64,000 nt of DNA from NCBI GenBank assembly GCA_019054805.1, contig JAHQIY010000038.1, forward strand, positions 310,001 through 374,000, read 5' to 3'. The notes beneath the pieces were generated by a model, which saw only the letters and a program-made list of their open reading frames with translations, did no database searches and was not told where the DNA came from. This DNA comes from Brachionus manjavacas. Its lineage: Eukaryota > Rotifera > Eurotatoria > Ploima > Brachionidae. Position numbers and translations under genes: made by a program. How positions within the stretch are numbered: the first letter of the stretch is position 1; each line of letters begins with the position of its first letter. Shown here piece after piece: positions 38,448-53,400 of the stretch.

Positions 38448-41400
38448 AAAGATTCGAAAAGTTATGCGCATGCGAAGCTTGCAAGTGATTACCAATCACT
38501 GAGTTTTCAAATCACTGCAAAATGGTCAATTTTTTAGCTACGATAATGATTAATAGCTCAAATTCAAGAGCGCAAAAAGTTCTACATGATACATTTTACA
38601 GGAGTCCAAAAAGTTAAAAGGACAAGATTTTAGGCGACTTCGAAAAAGAGCAAAAAACCCATTTTTTGACGTTTTTCAAATTGGTTTTTTGCAATGAATT
38701 TTTCGAATTATGGAAAACCGAAGTTACCACTAGATAGATCTTGAAATTTTCTTGACTTTGGCTTTTACAGATCAAAAAAAGGTCAAAGATTCGAAAAGTT
38801 ATGCGCATGCGAAGCTTGCAAGTGATTACCAATCACTGAGTTTTCAAATCACTGCAAAATGGTCAATTTTTTAGCTACGATAATGATTAATAGCTCAAAT
38901 TCAAGAGCGCAAAAAGTTCTACATGATACATTTTACAGGAGTCCAAAAAGTTAAAAGGACAAGATTTTAGGCGACTTCGAAAAAGAGCAAAAAACCCATT
39001 TTTTGACGTTTTTCAAATTGGTTTTTTGCAATGAATTTTTCGAATTATGGAAAACCGAAGTTACCACTAGATAGATCTTGAAATTTTCTTGACTTTGGCT
39101 TTTACAGATCAAAAAAAGGTCAAAGATTCGAAAAGTTATGCGCATGCGAAGCTTGCAAGTGATTACCAATCACTGAGTTTTCAAATCACTGCAAAATGGT
39201 CAATTTTTTAGCTACGATAATGATTAATAGCTCAAATTCAAGAGCGCAAAAAGTTCTACATGATACATTTTACAGGAGTCCAAAAAGTTAAAAGGACAAG
39301 ATTTTAGGCGACTTCGAAAAAGAGCAAAAAACCCATTTTTTGACGTTTTTCAAATTGGTTTTTTGCAATGAATTTTTCGAATTATGGAAAACCGAAGTTA
39401 CCACTAGATAGATCTTGAAATTTTCTTGACTTTGGCTTTTACAGATCAAAAAAGGTCAAAGATTCGAAAAGTTATGCGCATGCGAAGCTTGCAAGTGATT
39501 ACCAATCACTGAGTTTTCAAATCACTGCAAAATGGTCAATTTTTTAGCTACGATAATGATTAATAGCTCAAATTCAAGAGCGCAAAAAGTTCTACATGAT
39601 ACATTTTACAGGAGTCCAAAAAGTTAAAAGGACAAGATTTTAGGCGACTTCGAAAAAGAGCAAAAAACCCATTTTTTGACGTTTTTCAAATTGGTTTTTT
39701 GCAATGAATTTTTCGAATTATGGAAAACCGAAGTTACCACTAGATAGATCTTGAAATTTTCTTGACTTTGGCTTTTACAGATCAAAAAAAGGTCAAAGAT
39801 TCGAAAAGTTATGCGCATGCGAAGCTTGCAAGTGATTACCAATCACTGAGTTTTCAAATCACTGCAAAATGGTCAATTTTTTAGCTACGATAATGATTAA
39901 TAGCTCAAATTCAAGAGCGCAAAAAGTTCTACATGATACATTTTACAGGAGTCCAAAAAGTTAAAAGGACAAGATTTTAGGCGACTTCGAAAAAGAGCAA
40001 AAAACCCATTTTTTGACGTTTTTCAAATTGGTTTTTTGCAATGAATTTTTCGAATTATGGAAAACCGAAGTTACCACTAGATAGATCTTGAAATTTTCTT
40101 GACTTTGGCTTTTACAGATCAAAAAAGGTCAAAGATTCGAAAAGTTATGCGCATGCGAAGCTTGCAAGTGATTACCAATCACTGAGTTTTCAAATCACTG
40201 CAAAATGGTCAATTTTTTAGCTACGATAATGATTAATAGCTCAAATTCAAGAGCGCAAAAAGTTCTACATGATACATTTTACAGGAGTCCAAAAAGTTAA
40301 AAGGACAAGATTTTAGGCGACTTCGAAAAAGAGCAAAAAACCCATTTTTTGACGTTTTTCAAATTGGTTTTTTGCAATGAATTTTTCGAATTATGGAAAA
40401 CCGAAGTTACCACTAGATAGATCTTGAAATTTTCTTGACTTTGGCTTTTACAGATCAAAAAAAGGTCAAAGATTCGAAAAGTTATGCGCATGCGAAGCTT
40501 GCAAGTGATTACCAATCACTGAGTTTTCAAATCACTGCAAAATGGTCAATTTTTTAGCTACGATAATGATTAATAGCTCAAATTCAAGAGCGCAAAAAGT
40601 TCTACATGATACATTTTACAGGAGTCCAAAAAGTTAAAAGGACAAGATTTTAGGCGACTTCGAAAAAGAGCAAAAAACCCATTTTTTGACGTTTTTCAAA
40701 TTGGTTTTTTGCAATGAATTTTTCGAATTATGGAAAACCGAAGTTACCACTAGATAGATCTTGAAATTTTCTTGACTTTGGCTTTTACAGATCAAAAAAA
40801 GGTCAAAGATTCGAAAAGTTATGCGCATGCGAAGCTTGCAAGTGATTACCAATCACTGAGTTTTCAAATCACTGCAAAATGGTCAATTTTTTAGCTACGA
40901 TAATGATTAATAGCTCAAATTCAAGAGCGCAAAAAGTTCTACATGATACATTTTACAGGAGTCCAAAAAGTTAAAAGGACAAGATTTTAGGCGACTTCGA
41001 AAAAGAGCAAAAAACCCATTTTTTGACGTTTTTCAAATTGGTTTTTTGCAATGAATTTTTCGAATTATGGAAAACCGAAGTTACCACTAGATAGATCTTG
41101 AAATTTTCTTGACTTTGGCTTTTACAGATCAAAAAAAGGTCAAAGATTCGAAAAGTTATGCGCATGCGAAGCTTGCAAGTGATTACCAATCACTGAGTTT
41201 TCAAATCACTGCAAAATGGTCAATTTTTTAGCTACGATAATGATTAATAGCTCAAATTCAAGAGCGCAAAAAGTTCTACATGATACATTTTACAGGAGTC
41301 CAAAAAGTTAAAAGGACAAGATTTTAGGCGACTTCGAAAAAGAGCAAAAAACCCATTTTTTGACGTTTTTCAAATTGGTTTTTTGCAATGAATTTTTCGA

Positions 41401-44400
41401 ATTATGGAAAACCGAAGTTACCACTAGATAGATCTTGAAATTTTCTTGACTTTGGCTTTTACAGATCAAAAAAGGTCAAAGATTCGAAAAGTTATGCGCA
41501 TGCGAAGCTTGCAAGTGATTACCAATCACTGAGTTTTCAAATCACTGCAAAATGGTCAATTTTTTAGCTACGATAATGATTAATAGCTCAAATTCAAGAG
41601 CGCAAAAAGTTCTACATGATACATTTTACAGGAGTCCAAAAAGTTAAAAGGACAAGATTTTAGGCGACTTCGAAAAAGAGCAAAAAACCCATTTTTTGAC
41701 GTTTTTCAAATTGGTTTTTTGCAATGAATTTTTCGAATTATGGAAAACCGAAGTTACCACTAGATAGATCTTGAAATTTTCTTGACTTTGGCTTTTACAG
41801 ATCAAAAAAAGGTCAAAGATTCGAAAAGTTATGCGCATGCGAAGCTTGCAAGTGATTACCAATCACTGAGTTTTCAAATCACTGCAAAATGGTCAATTTT
41901 TTAGCTACGATAATGATTAATAGCTCAAATTCAAGAGCGCAAAAAGTTCTACATGATACATTTTACAGGAGTCCAAAAAGTTAAAAGGACAAGATTTTAG
42001 GCGACTTCGAAAAAGAGCAAAAAACCCATTTTTTGACGTTTTTCAAATTGGTTTTTTGCAATGAATTTTTCGAATTATGGAAAACCGAAGTTACCACTAG
42101 ATAGATCTTGAAATTTTCTTGACTTTGGCTTTTACAGATCAAAAAAAGGTCAAAGATTCGAAAAGTTATGCGCATGCGAAGCTTGCAAGTGATTACCAAT
42201 CACTGAGTTTTCAAATCACTGCAAAATGGTCAATTTTTTAGCTACGATAATGATTAATAGCTCAAATTCAAGAGCGCAAAAAGTTCTACATGATACATTT
42301 TACAGGAGTCCAAAAAGTTAAAAGGACAAGATTTTAGGCGACTTCGAAAAAGAGCAAAAAACCCATTTTTTGACGTTTTTCAAATTGGTTTTTTGCAATG
42401 AATTTTTCGAATTATGGAAAACCGAAGTTACCACTAGATAGATCTTGAAATTTTCTTGACTTTGGCTTTTACAGATCAAAAAAAGGTCAAAGATTCGAAA
42501 AGTTATGCGCATGCGAAGCTTGCAAGTGATTACCAATCACTGAGTTTTCAAATCACTGCAAAATGGTCAATTTTTTAGCTACGATAATGATTAATAGCTC
42601 AAATTCAAGAGCGCAAAAAGTTCTACATGATACATTTTACAGGAGTCCAAAAAGTTAAAAGGACAAGATTTTAGGCGACTTCGAAAAAGAGCAAAAAACC
42701 CATTTTTTGACGTTTTTCAAATTGGTTTTTTGCAATGAATTTTTCGAATTATGGAAAACCGAAGTTACCACTAGATAGATCTTGAAATTTTCTTGACTTT
42801 GGCTTTTACAGATCAAAAAAGGTCAAAGATTCGAAAAGTTATGCGCATGCGAAGCTTGCAAGTGATTACCAATCACTGAGTTTTCAAATCACTGCAAAAT
42901 GGTCAATTTTTTAGCTACGATAATGATTAATAGCTCAAATTCAAGAGCGCAAAAAGTTCTACATGATACATTTTACAGGAGTCCAAAAAGTTAAAAGGAC
43001 AAGATTTTAGGCGACTTCGAAAAAGAGCAAAAAACCCATTTTTTGACGTTTTTCAAATTGGTTTTTTGCAATGAATTTTTCGAATTATGGAAAACCGAAG
43101 TTACCACTAGATAGATCTTGAAATTTTCTTGACTTTGGCTTTTACAGATCAAAAAAAGGTCAAAGATTCGAAAAGTTATGCGCATGCGAAGCTTGCAAGT
43201 GATTACCAATCACTGAGTTTTCAAATCACTGCAAAATGGTCAATTTTTTAGCTACGATAATGATTAATAGCTCAAATTCAAGAGCGCAAAAAGTTCTACA
43301 TGATACATTTTACAGGAGTCCAAAAAGTTAAAAGGACAAGATTTTAGGCGACTTCGAAAAAGAGCAAAAAACCCATTTTTTGACGTTTTTCAAATTGGTT
43401 TTTTGCAATGAATTTTTCGAATTATGGAAAACCGAAGTTACCACTAGATAGATCTTGAAATTTTCTTGACTTTGGCTTTTACAGATCAAAAAAGGTCAAA
43501 GATTCGAAAAGTTATGCGCATGCGAAGCTTGCAAGTGATTACCAATCACTGAGTTTTCAAATCACTGCAAAATGGTCAATTTTTTAGCTACGATAATGAT
43601 TAATAGCTCAAATTCAAGAGCGCAAAAAGTTCTACATGATACATTTTACAGGAGTCCAAAAAGTTAAAAGGACAAGATTTTAGGCGACTTCGAAAAAGAG
43701 CAAAAAACCCATTTTTTGACGTTTTTCAAATTGGTTTTTTGCAATGAATTTTTCGAATTATGGAAAACCGAAGTTACCACTAGATAGATCTTGAAATTTT
43801 CTTGACTTTGGCTTTTACAGATCAAAAAAAGGTCAAAGATTCGAAAAGTTATGCGCATGCGAAGCTTGCAAGTGATTACCAATCACTGAGTTTTCAAATC
43901 ACTGCAAAATGGTCAATTTTTTAGCTACGATAATGATTAATAGCTCAAATTCAAGAGCGCAAAAAGTTCTACATGATACATTTTACAGGAGTCCAAAAAG
44001 TTAAAAGGACAAGATTTTAGGCGACTTCGAAAAAGAGCAAAAAACCCATTTTTTGACGTTTTTCAAATTGGTTTTTTGCAATGAATTTTTCGAATTATGG
44101 AAAACCGAAGTTACCACTAGATAGATCTTGAAATTTTCTTGACTTTGGCTTTTACAGATCAAAAAAGGTCAAAGATTCGAAAAGTTATGCGCATGCGAAG
44201 CTTGCAAGTGATTACCAATCACTGAGTTTTCAAATCACTGCAAAATGGTCAATTTTTTAGCTACGATAATGATTAATAGCTCAAATTCAAGAGCGCAAAA
44301 AGTTCTACATGATACATTTTACAGGAGTCCAAAAAGTTAAAAGGACAAGATTTTAGGCGACTTCGAAAAAGAGCAAAAAACCCATTTTTTGACGTTTTTC

Positions 44401-47400
44401 AAATTGGTTTTTTGCAATGAATTTTTCGAATTATGGAAAACCGAAGTTACCACTAGATAGATCTTGAAATTTTCTTGACTTTGGCTTTTACAGATCAAAA
44501 AAAGGTCAAAGATTCGAAAAGTTATGCGCATGCGAAGCTTGCAAGTGATTACCAATCACTGAGTTTTCAAATCACTGCAAAATGGTCAATTTTTTAGCTA
44601 CGATAATGATTAATAGCTCAAATTCAAGAGCGCAAAAAGTTCTACATGATACATTTTACAGGAGTCCAAAAAGTTAAAAGGACAAGATTTTAGGCGACTT
44701 CGAAAAAGAGCAAAAAACCCATTTTTTGACGTTTTTCAAATTGGTTTTTTGCAATGAATTTTTCGAATTATGGAAAACCGAAGTTACCACTAGATAGATC
44801 TTGAAATTTTCTTGACTTTGGCTTTTACAGATCAAAAAAGGTCAAAGATTCGAAAAGTTATGCGCATGCGAAGCTTGCAAGTGATTACCAATCACTGAGT
44901 TTTCAAATCACTGCAAAATGGTCAATTTTTTAGCTACGATAATGATTAATAGCTCAAATTCAAGAGCGCAAAAAGTTCTACATGATACATTTTACAGGAG
45001 TCCAAAAAGTTAAAAGGACAAGATTTTAGGCGACTTCGAAAAAGAGCAAAAAACCCATTTTTTGACGTTTTTCAAATTGGTTTTTTGCAATGAATTTTTC
45101 GAATTATGGAAAACCGAAGTTACCACTAGATAGATCTTGAAATTTTCTTGACTTTGGCTTTTACAGATCAAAAAAAGGTCAAAGATTCGAAAAGTTATGC
45201 GCATGCGAAGCTTGCAAGTGATTACCAATCACTGAGTTTTCAAATCACTGCAAAATGGTCAATTTTTTAGCTACGATAATGATTAATAGCTCAAATTCAA
45301 GAGCGCAAAAAGTTCTACATGATACATTTTACAGGAGTCCAAAAAGTTAAAAGGACAAGATTTTAGGCGACTTCGAAAAAGAGCAAAAAACCCATTTTTT
45401 GACGTTTTTCAAATTGGTTTTTTGCAATGAATTTTTCGAATTATGGAAAACCGAAGTTACCACTAGATAGATCTTGAAATTTTCTTGACTTTGGCTTTTA
45501 CAGATCAAAAAAAGGTCAAAGATTCGAAAAGTTATGCGCATGCGAAGCTTGCAAGTGATTACCAATCACTGAGTTTTCAAATCACTGCAAAATGGTCAAT
45601 TTTTTAGCTACGATAATGATTAATAGCTCAAATTCAAGAGCGCAAAAAGTTCTACATGATACATTTTACAGGAGTCCAAAAAGTTAAAAGGACAAGATTT
45701 TAGGCGACTTCGAAAAAGAGCAAAAAACCCATTTTTTGACGTTTTTCAAATTGGTTTTTTGCAATGAATTTTTCGAATTATGGAAAACCGAAGTTACCAC
45801 TAGATAGATCTTGAAATTTTCTTGACTTTGGCTTTTACAGATCAAAAAAAGGTCAAAGATTCGAAAAGTTATGCGCATGCGAAGCTTGCAAGTGATTACC
45901 AATCACTGAGTTTTCAAATCACTGCAAAATGGTCAATTTTTTAGCTACGATAATGATTAATAGCTCAAATTCAAGAGCGCAAAAAGTTCTACATGATACA
46001 TTTTACAGGAGTCCAAAAAGTTAAAAGGACAAGATTTTAGGCGACTTCGAAAAAGAGCAAAAAACCCATTTTTTGACGTTTTTCAAATTGGTTTTTTGCA
46101 ATGAATTTTTCGAATTATGGAAAACCGAAGTTACCACTAGATAGATCTTGAAATTTTCTTGACTTTGGCTTTTACAGATCAAAAAAGGTCAAAGATTCGA
46201 AAAGTTATGCGCATGCGAAGCTTGCAAGTGATTACCAATCACTGAGTTTTCAAATCACTGCAAAATGGTCAATTTTTTAGCTACGATAATGATTAATAGC
46301 TCAAATTCAAGAGCGCAAAAAGTTCTACATGATACATTTTACAGGAGTCCAAAAAGTTAAAAGGACAAGATTTTAGGCGACTTCGAAAAAGAGCAAAAAA
46401 CCCATTTTTTGACGTTTTTCAAATTGGTTTTTTGCAATGAATTTTTCGAATTATGGAAAACCGAAGTTACCACTAGATAGATCTTGAAATTTTCTTGACT
46501 TTGGCTTTTACAGATCAAAAAAAGGTCAAAGATTCGAAAAGTTATGCGCATGCGAAGCTTGCAAGTGATTACCAATCACTGAGTTTTCAAATCACTGCAA
46601 AATGGTCAATTTTTTAGCTACGATAATGATTAATAGCTCAAATTCAAGAGCGCAAAAAGTTCTACATGATACATTTTACAGGAGTCCAAAAAGTTAAAAG
46701 GACAAGATTTTAGGCGACTTCGAAAAAGAGCAAAAAACCCATTTTTTGACGTTTTTCAAATTGGTTTTTTGCAATGAATTTTTCGAATTATGGAAAACCG
46801 AAGTTACCACTAGATAGATCTTGAAATTTTCTTGACTTTGGCTTTTACAGATCAAAAAAGGTCAAAGATTCGAAAAGTTATGCGCATGCGAAGCTTGCAA
46901 GTGATTACCAATCACTGAGTTTTCAAATCACTGCAAAATGGTCAATTTTTTAGCTACGATAATGATTAATAGCTCAAATTCAAGAGCGCAAAAAGTTCTA
47001 CATGATACATTTTACAGGAGTCCAAAAAGTTAAAAGGACAAGATTTTAGGCGACTTCGAAAAAGAGCAAAAAACCCATTTTTTGACGTTTTTCAAATTGG
47101 TTTTTTGCAATGAATTTTTCGAATTATGGAAAACCGAAGTTACCACTAGATAGATCTTGAAATTTTCTTGACTTTGGCTTTTACAGATCAAAAAAAGGTC
47201 AAAGATTCGAAAAGTTATGCGCATGCGAAGCTTGCAAGTGATTACCAATCACTGAGTTTTCAAATCACTGCAAAATGGTCAATTTTTTAGCTACGATAAT
47301 GATTAATAGCTCAAATTCAAGAGCGCAAAAAGTTCTACATGATACATTTTACAGGAGTCCAAAAAGTTAAAAGGACAAGATTTTAGGCGACTTCGAAAAA

Positions 47401-50400
47401 GAGCAAAAAACCCATTTTTTGACGTTTTTCAAATTGGTTTTTTGCAATGAATTTTTCGAATTATGGAAAACCGAAGTTACCACTAGATAGATCTTGAAAT
47501 TTTCTTGACTTTGGCTTTTACAGATCAAAAAAAGGTCAAAGATTCGAAAAGTTATGCGCATGCGAAGCTTGCAAGTGATTACCAATCACTGAGTTTTCAA
47601 ATCACTGCAAAATGGTCAATTTTTTAGCTACGATAATGATTAATAGCTCAAATTCAAGAGCGCAAAAAGTTCTACATGATACATTTTACAGGAGTCCAAA
47701 AAGTTAAAAGGACAAGATTTTAGGCGACTTCGAAAAAGAGCAAAAAACCCATTTTTTGACGTTTTTCAAATTGGTTTTTTGCAATGAATTTTTCGAATTA
47801 TGGAAAACCGAAGTTACCACTAGATAGATCTTGAAATTTTCTTGACTTTGGCTTTTACAGATCAAAAAAAGGTCAAAGATTCGAAAAGTTATGCGCATGC
47901 GAAGCTTGCAAGTGATTACCAATCACTGAGTTTTCAAATCACTGCAAAATGGTCAATTTTTTAGCTACGATAATGATTAATAGCTCAAATTCAAGAGCGC
48001 AAAAAGTTCTACATGATACATTTTACAGGAGTCCAAAAAGTTAAAAGGACAAGATTTTAGGCGACTTCGAAAAAGAGCAAAAAACCCATTTTTTGACGTT
48101 TTTCAAATTGGTTTTTTGCAATGAATTTTTCGAATTATGGAAAACCGAAGTTACCACTAGATAGATCTTGAAATTTTCTTGACTTTGGCTTTTACAGATC
48201 AAAAAAAGGTCAAAGATTCGAAAAGTTATGCGCATGCGAAGCTTGCAAGTGATTACCAATCACTGAGTTTTCAAATCACTGCAAAATGGTCAATTTTTTA
48301 GCTACGATAATGATTAATAGCTCAAATTCAAGAGCGCAAAAAGTTCTACATGATACATTTTACAGGAGTCCAAAAAGTTAAAAGGACAAGATTTTAGGCG
48401 ACTTCGAAAAAGAGCAAAAAACCCATTTTTTGACGTTTTTCAAATTGGTTTTTTGCAATGAATTTTTCGAATTATGGAAAACCGAAGTTACCACTAGATA
48501 GATCTTGAAATTTTCTTGACTTTGGCTTTTACAGATCAAAAAAAGGTCAAAGATTCGAAAAGTTATGCGCATGCGAAGCTTGCAAGTGATTACCAATCAC
48601 TGAGTTTTCAAATCACTGCAAAATGGTCAATTTTTTAGCTACGATAATGATTAATAGCTCAAATTCAAGAGCGCAAAAAGTTCTACATGATACATTTTAC
48701 AGGAGTCCAAAAAGTTAAAAGGACAAGATTTTAGGCGACTTCGAAAAAGAGCAAAAAACCCATTTTTTGACGTTTTTCAAATTGGTTTTTTGCAATGAAT
48801 TTTTCGAATTATGGAAAACCGAAGTTACCACTAGATAGATCTTGAAATTTTCTTGACTTTGGCTTTTACAGATCAAAAAAAGGTCAAAGATTCGAAAAGT
48901 TATGCGCATGCGAAGCTTGCAAGTGATTACCAATCACTGAGTTTTCAAATCACTGCAAAATGGTCAATTTTTTAGCTACGATAATGATTAATAGCTCAAA
49001 TTCAAGAGCGCAAAAAGTTCTACATGATACATTTTACAGGAGTCCAAAAAGTTAAAAGGACAAGATTTTAGGCGACTTCGAAAAAGAGCAAAAAACCCAT
49101 TTTTTGACGTTTTTCAAATTGGTTTTTTGCAATGAATTTTTCGAATTATGGAAAACCGAAGTTACCACTAGATAGATCTTGAAATTTTCTTGACTTTGGC
49201 TTTTACAGATCAAAAAAAGGTCAAAGATTCGAAAAGTTATGCGCATGCGAAGCTTGCAAGTGATTACCAATCACTGAGTTTTCAAATCACTGCAAAATGG
49301 TCAATTTTTTAGCTACGATAATGATTAATAGCTCAAATTCAAGAGCGCAAAAAGTTCTACATGATACATTTTACAGGAGTCCAAAAAGTTAAAAGGACAA
49401 GATTTTAGGCGACTTCGAAAAAGAGCAAAAAACCCATTTTTTGACGTTTTTCAAATTGGTTTTTTGCAATGAATTTTTCGAATTATGGAAAACCGAAGTT
49501 ACCACTAGATAGATCTTGAAATTTTCTTGACTTTGGCTTTTACAGATCAAAAAAAGGTCAAAGATTCGAAAAGTTATGCGCATGCGAAGCTTGCAAGTGA
49601 TTACCAATCACTGAGTTTTCAAATCACTGCAAAATGGTCAATTTTTTAGCTACGATAATGATTAATAGCTCAAATTCAAGAGCGCAAAAAGTTCTACATG
49701 ATACATTTTACAGGAGTCCAAAAAGTTAAAAGGACAAGATTTTAGGCGACTTCGAAAAAGAGCAAAAAACCCATTTTTTGACGTTTTTCAAATTGGTTTT
49801 TTGCAATGAATTTTTCGAATTATGGAAAACCGAAGTTACCACTAGATAGATCTTGAAATTTTCTTGACTTTGGCTTTTACAGATCAAAAAAAGGTCAAAG
49901 ATTCGAAAAGTTATGCGCATGCGAAGCTTGCAAGTGATTACCAATCACTGAGTTTTCAAATCACTGCAAAATGGTCAATTTTTTAGCTACGATAATGATT
50001 AATAGCTCAAATTCAAGAGCGCAAAAAGTTCTACATGATACATTTTACAGGAGTCCAAAAAGTTAAAAGGACAAGATTTTAGGCGACTTCGAAAAAGAGC
50101 AAAAAACCCATTTTTTGACGTTTTTCAAATTGGTTTTTTGCAATGAATTTTTCGAATTATGGAAAACCGAAGTTACCACTAGATAGATCTTGAAATTTTC
50201 TTGACTTTGGCTTTTACAGATCAAAAAAGGTCAAAGATTCGAAAAGTTATGCGCATGCGAAGCTTGCAAGTGATTACCAATCACTGAGTTTTCAAATCAC
50301 TGCAAAATGGTCAATTTTTTAGCTACGATAATGATTAATAGCTCAAATTCAAGAGCGCAAAAAGTTCTACATGATACATTTTACAGGAGTCCAAAAAGTT

Positions 50401-53400
50401 AAAAGGACAAGATTTTAGGCGACTTCGAAAAAGAGCAAAAAACCCATTTTTTGACGTTTTTCAAATTGGTTTTTTGCAATGAATTTTTCGAATTATGGAA
50501 AACCGAAGTTACCACTAGATAGATCTTGAAATTTTCTTGACTTTGGCTTTTACAGATCAAAAAAAGGTCAAAGATTCGAAAAGTTATGCGCATGCGAAGC
50601 TTGCAAGTGATTACCAATCACTGAGTTTTCAAATCACTGCAAAATGGTCAATTTTTTAGCTACGATAATGATTAATAGCTCAAATTCAAGAGCGCAAAAA
50701 GTTCTACATGATACATTTTACAGGAGTCCAAAAAGTTAAAAGGACAAGATTTTAGGCGACTTCGAAAAAGAGCAAAAAACCCATTTTTTGACGTTTTTCA
50801 AATTGGTTTTTTGCAATGAATTTTTCGAATTATGGAAAACCGAAGTTACCACTAGATAGATCTTGAAATTTTCTTGACTTTGGCTTTTACAGATCAAAAA
50901 AGGTCAAAGATTCGAAAAGTTATGCGCATGCGAAGCTTGCAAGTGATTACCAATCACTGAGTTTTCAAATCACTGCAAAATGGTCAATTTTTTAGCTACG
51001 ATAATGATTAATAGCTCAAATTCAAGAGCGCAAAAAGTTCTACATGATACATTTTACAGGAGTCCAAAAAGTTAAAAGGACAAGATTTTAGGCGACTTCG
51101 AAAAAGAGCAAAAAACCCATTTTTTGACGTTTTTCAAATTGGTTTTTTGCAATGAATTTTTCGAATTATGGAAAACCGAAGTTACCACTAGATAGATCTT
51201 GAAATTTTCTTGACTTTGGCTTTTACAGATCAAAAAAGGTCAAAGATTCGAAAAGTTATGCGCATGCGAAGCTTGCAAGTGATTACCAATCACTGAGTTT
51301 TCAAATCACTGCAAAATGGTCAATTTTTTAGCTACGATAATGATTAATAGCTCAAATTCAAGAGCGCAAAAAGTTCTACATGATACATTTTACAGGAGTC
51401 CAAAAAGTTAAAAGGACAAGATTTTAGGCGACTTCGAAAAAGAGCAAAAAACCCATTTTTTGACGTTTTTCAAATTGGTTTTTTGCAATGAATTTTTCGA
51501 ATTATGGAAAACCGAAGTTACCACTAGATAGATCTTGAAATTTTCTTGACTTTGGCTTTTACAGATCAAAAAAAGGTCAAAGATTCGAAAAGTTATGCGC
51601 ATGCGAAGCTTGCAAGTGATTACCAATCACTGAGTTTTCAAATCACTGCAAAATGGTCAATTTTTTAGCTACGATAATGATTAATAGCTCAAATTCAAGA
51701 GCGCAAAAAGTTCTACATGATACATTTTACAGGAGTCCAAAAAGTTAAAAGGACAAGATTTTAGGCGACTTCGAAAAAGAGCAAAAAACCCATTTTTTGA
51801 CGTTTTTCAAATTGGTTTTTTGCAATGAATTTTTCGAATTATGGAAAACCGAAGTTACCACTAGATAGATCTTGAAATTTTCTTGACTTTGGCTTTTACA
51901 GATCAAAAAAAGGTCAAAGATTCGAAAAGTTATGCGCATGCGAAGCTTGCAAGTGATTACCAATCACTGAGTTTTCAAATCACTGCAAAATGGTCAATTT
52001 TTTAGCTACGATAATGATTAATAGCTCAAATTCAAGAGCGCAAAAAGTTCTACATGATACATTTTACAGGAGTCCAAAAAGTTAAAAGGACAAGATTTTA
52101 GGCGACTTCGAAAAAGAGCAAAAAACCCATTTTTTGACGTTTTTCAAATTGGTTTTTTGCAATGAATTTTTCGAATTATGGAAAACCGAAGTTACCACTA
52201 GATAGATCTTGAAATTTTCTTGACTTTGGCTTTTACAGATCAAAAAAAGGTCAAAGATTCGAAAAGTTATGCGCATGCGAAGCTTGCAAGTGATTACCAA
52301 TCACTGAGTTTTCAAATCACTGCAAAATGGTCAATTTTTTAGCTACGATAATGATTAATAGCTCAAATTCAAGAGCGCAAAAAGTTCTACATGATACATT
52401 TTACAGGAGTCCAAAAAGTTAAAAGGACAAGATTTTAGGCGACTTCGAAAAAGAGCAAAAAACCCATTTTTTGACGTTTTTCAAATTGGTTTTTTGCAAT
52501 GAATTTTTCGAATTATGGAAAACCGAAGTTACCACTAGATAGATCTTGAAATTTTCTTGACTTTGGCTTTTACAGATCAAAAAAAGGTCAAAGATTCGAA
52601 AAGTTATGCGCATGCGAAGCTTGCAAGTGATTACCAATCACTGAGTTTTCAAATCACTGCAAAATGGTCAATTTTTTAGCTACGATAATGATTAATAGCT
52701 CAAATTCAAGAGCGCAAAAAGTTCTACATGATACATTTTACAGGAGTCCAAAAAGTTAAAAGGACAAGATTTTAGGCGACTTCGAAAAAGAGCAAAAAAC
52801 CCATTTTTTGACGTTTTTCAAATTGGTTTTTTGCAATGAATTTTTCGAATTATGGAAAACCGAAGTTACCACTAGATAGATCTTGAAATTTTCTTGACTT
52901 TGGCTTTTACAGATCAAAAAAAGGTCAAAGATTCGAAAAGTTATGCGCATGCGAAGCTTGCAAGTGATTACCAATCACTGAGTTTTCAAATCACTGCAAA
53001 ATGGTCAATTTTTTAGCTACGATAATGATTAATAGCTCAAATTCAAGAGCGCAAAAAGTTCTACATGATACATTTTACAGGAGTCCAAAAAGTTAAAAGG
53101 ACAAGATTTTAGGCGACTTCGAAAAAGAGCAAAAAACCCATTTTTTGACGTTTTTCAAATTGGTTTTTTGCAATGAATTTTTCGAATTATGGAAAACCGA
53201 AGTTACCACTAGATAGATCTTGAAATTTTCTTGACTTTGGCTTTTACAGATCAAAAAAAGGTCAAAGATTCGAAAAGTTATGCGCATGCGAAGCTTGCAA
53301 GTGATTACCAATCACTGAGTTTTCAAATCACTGCAAAATGGTCAATTTTTTAGCTACGATAATGATTAATAGCTCAAATTCAAGAGCGCAAAAAGTTCTA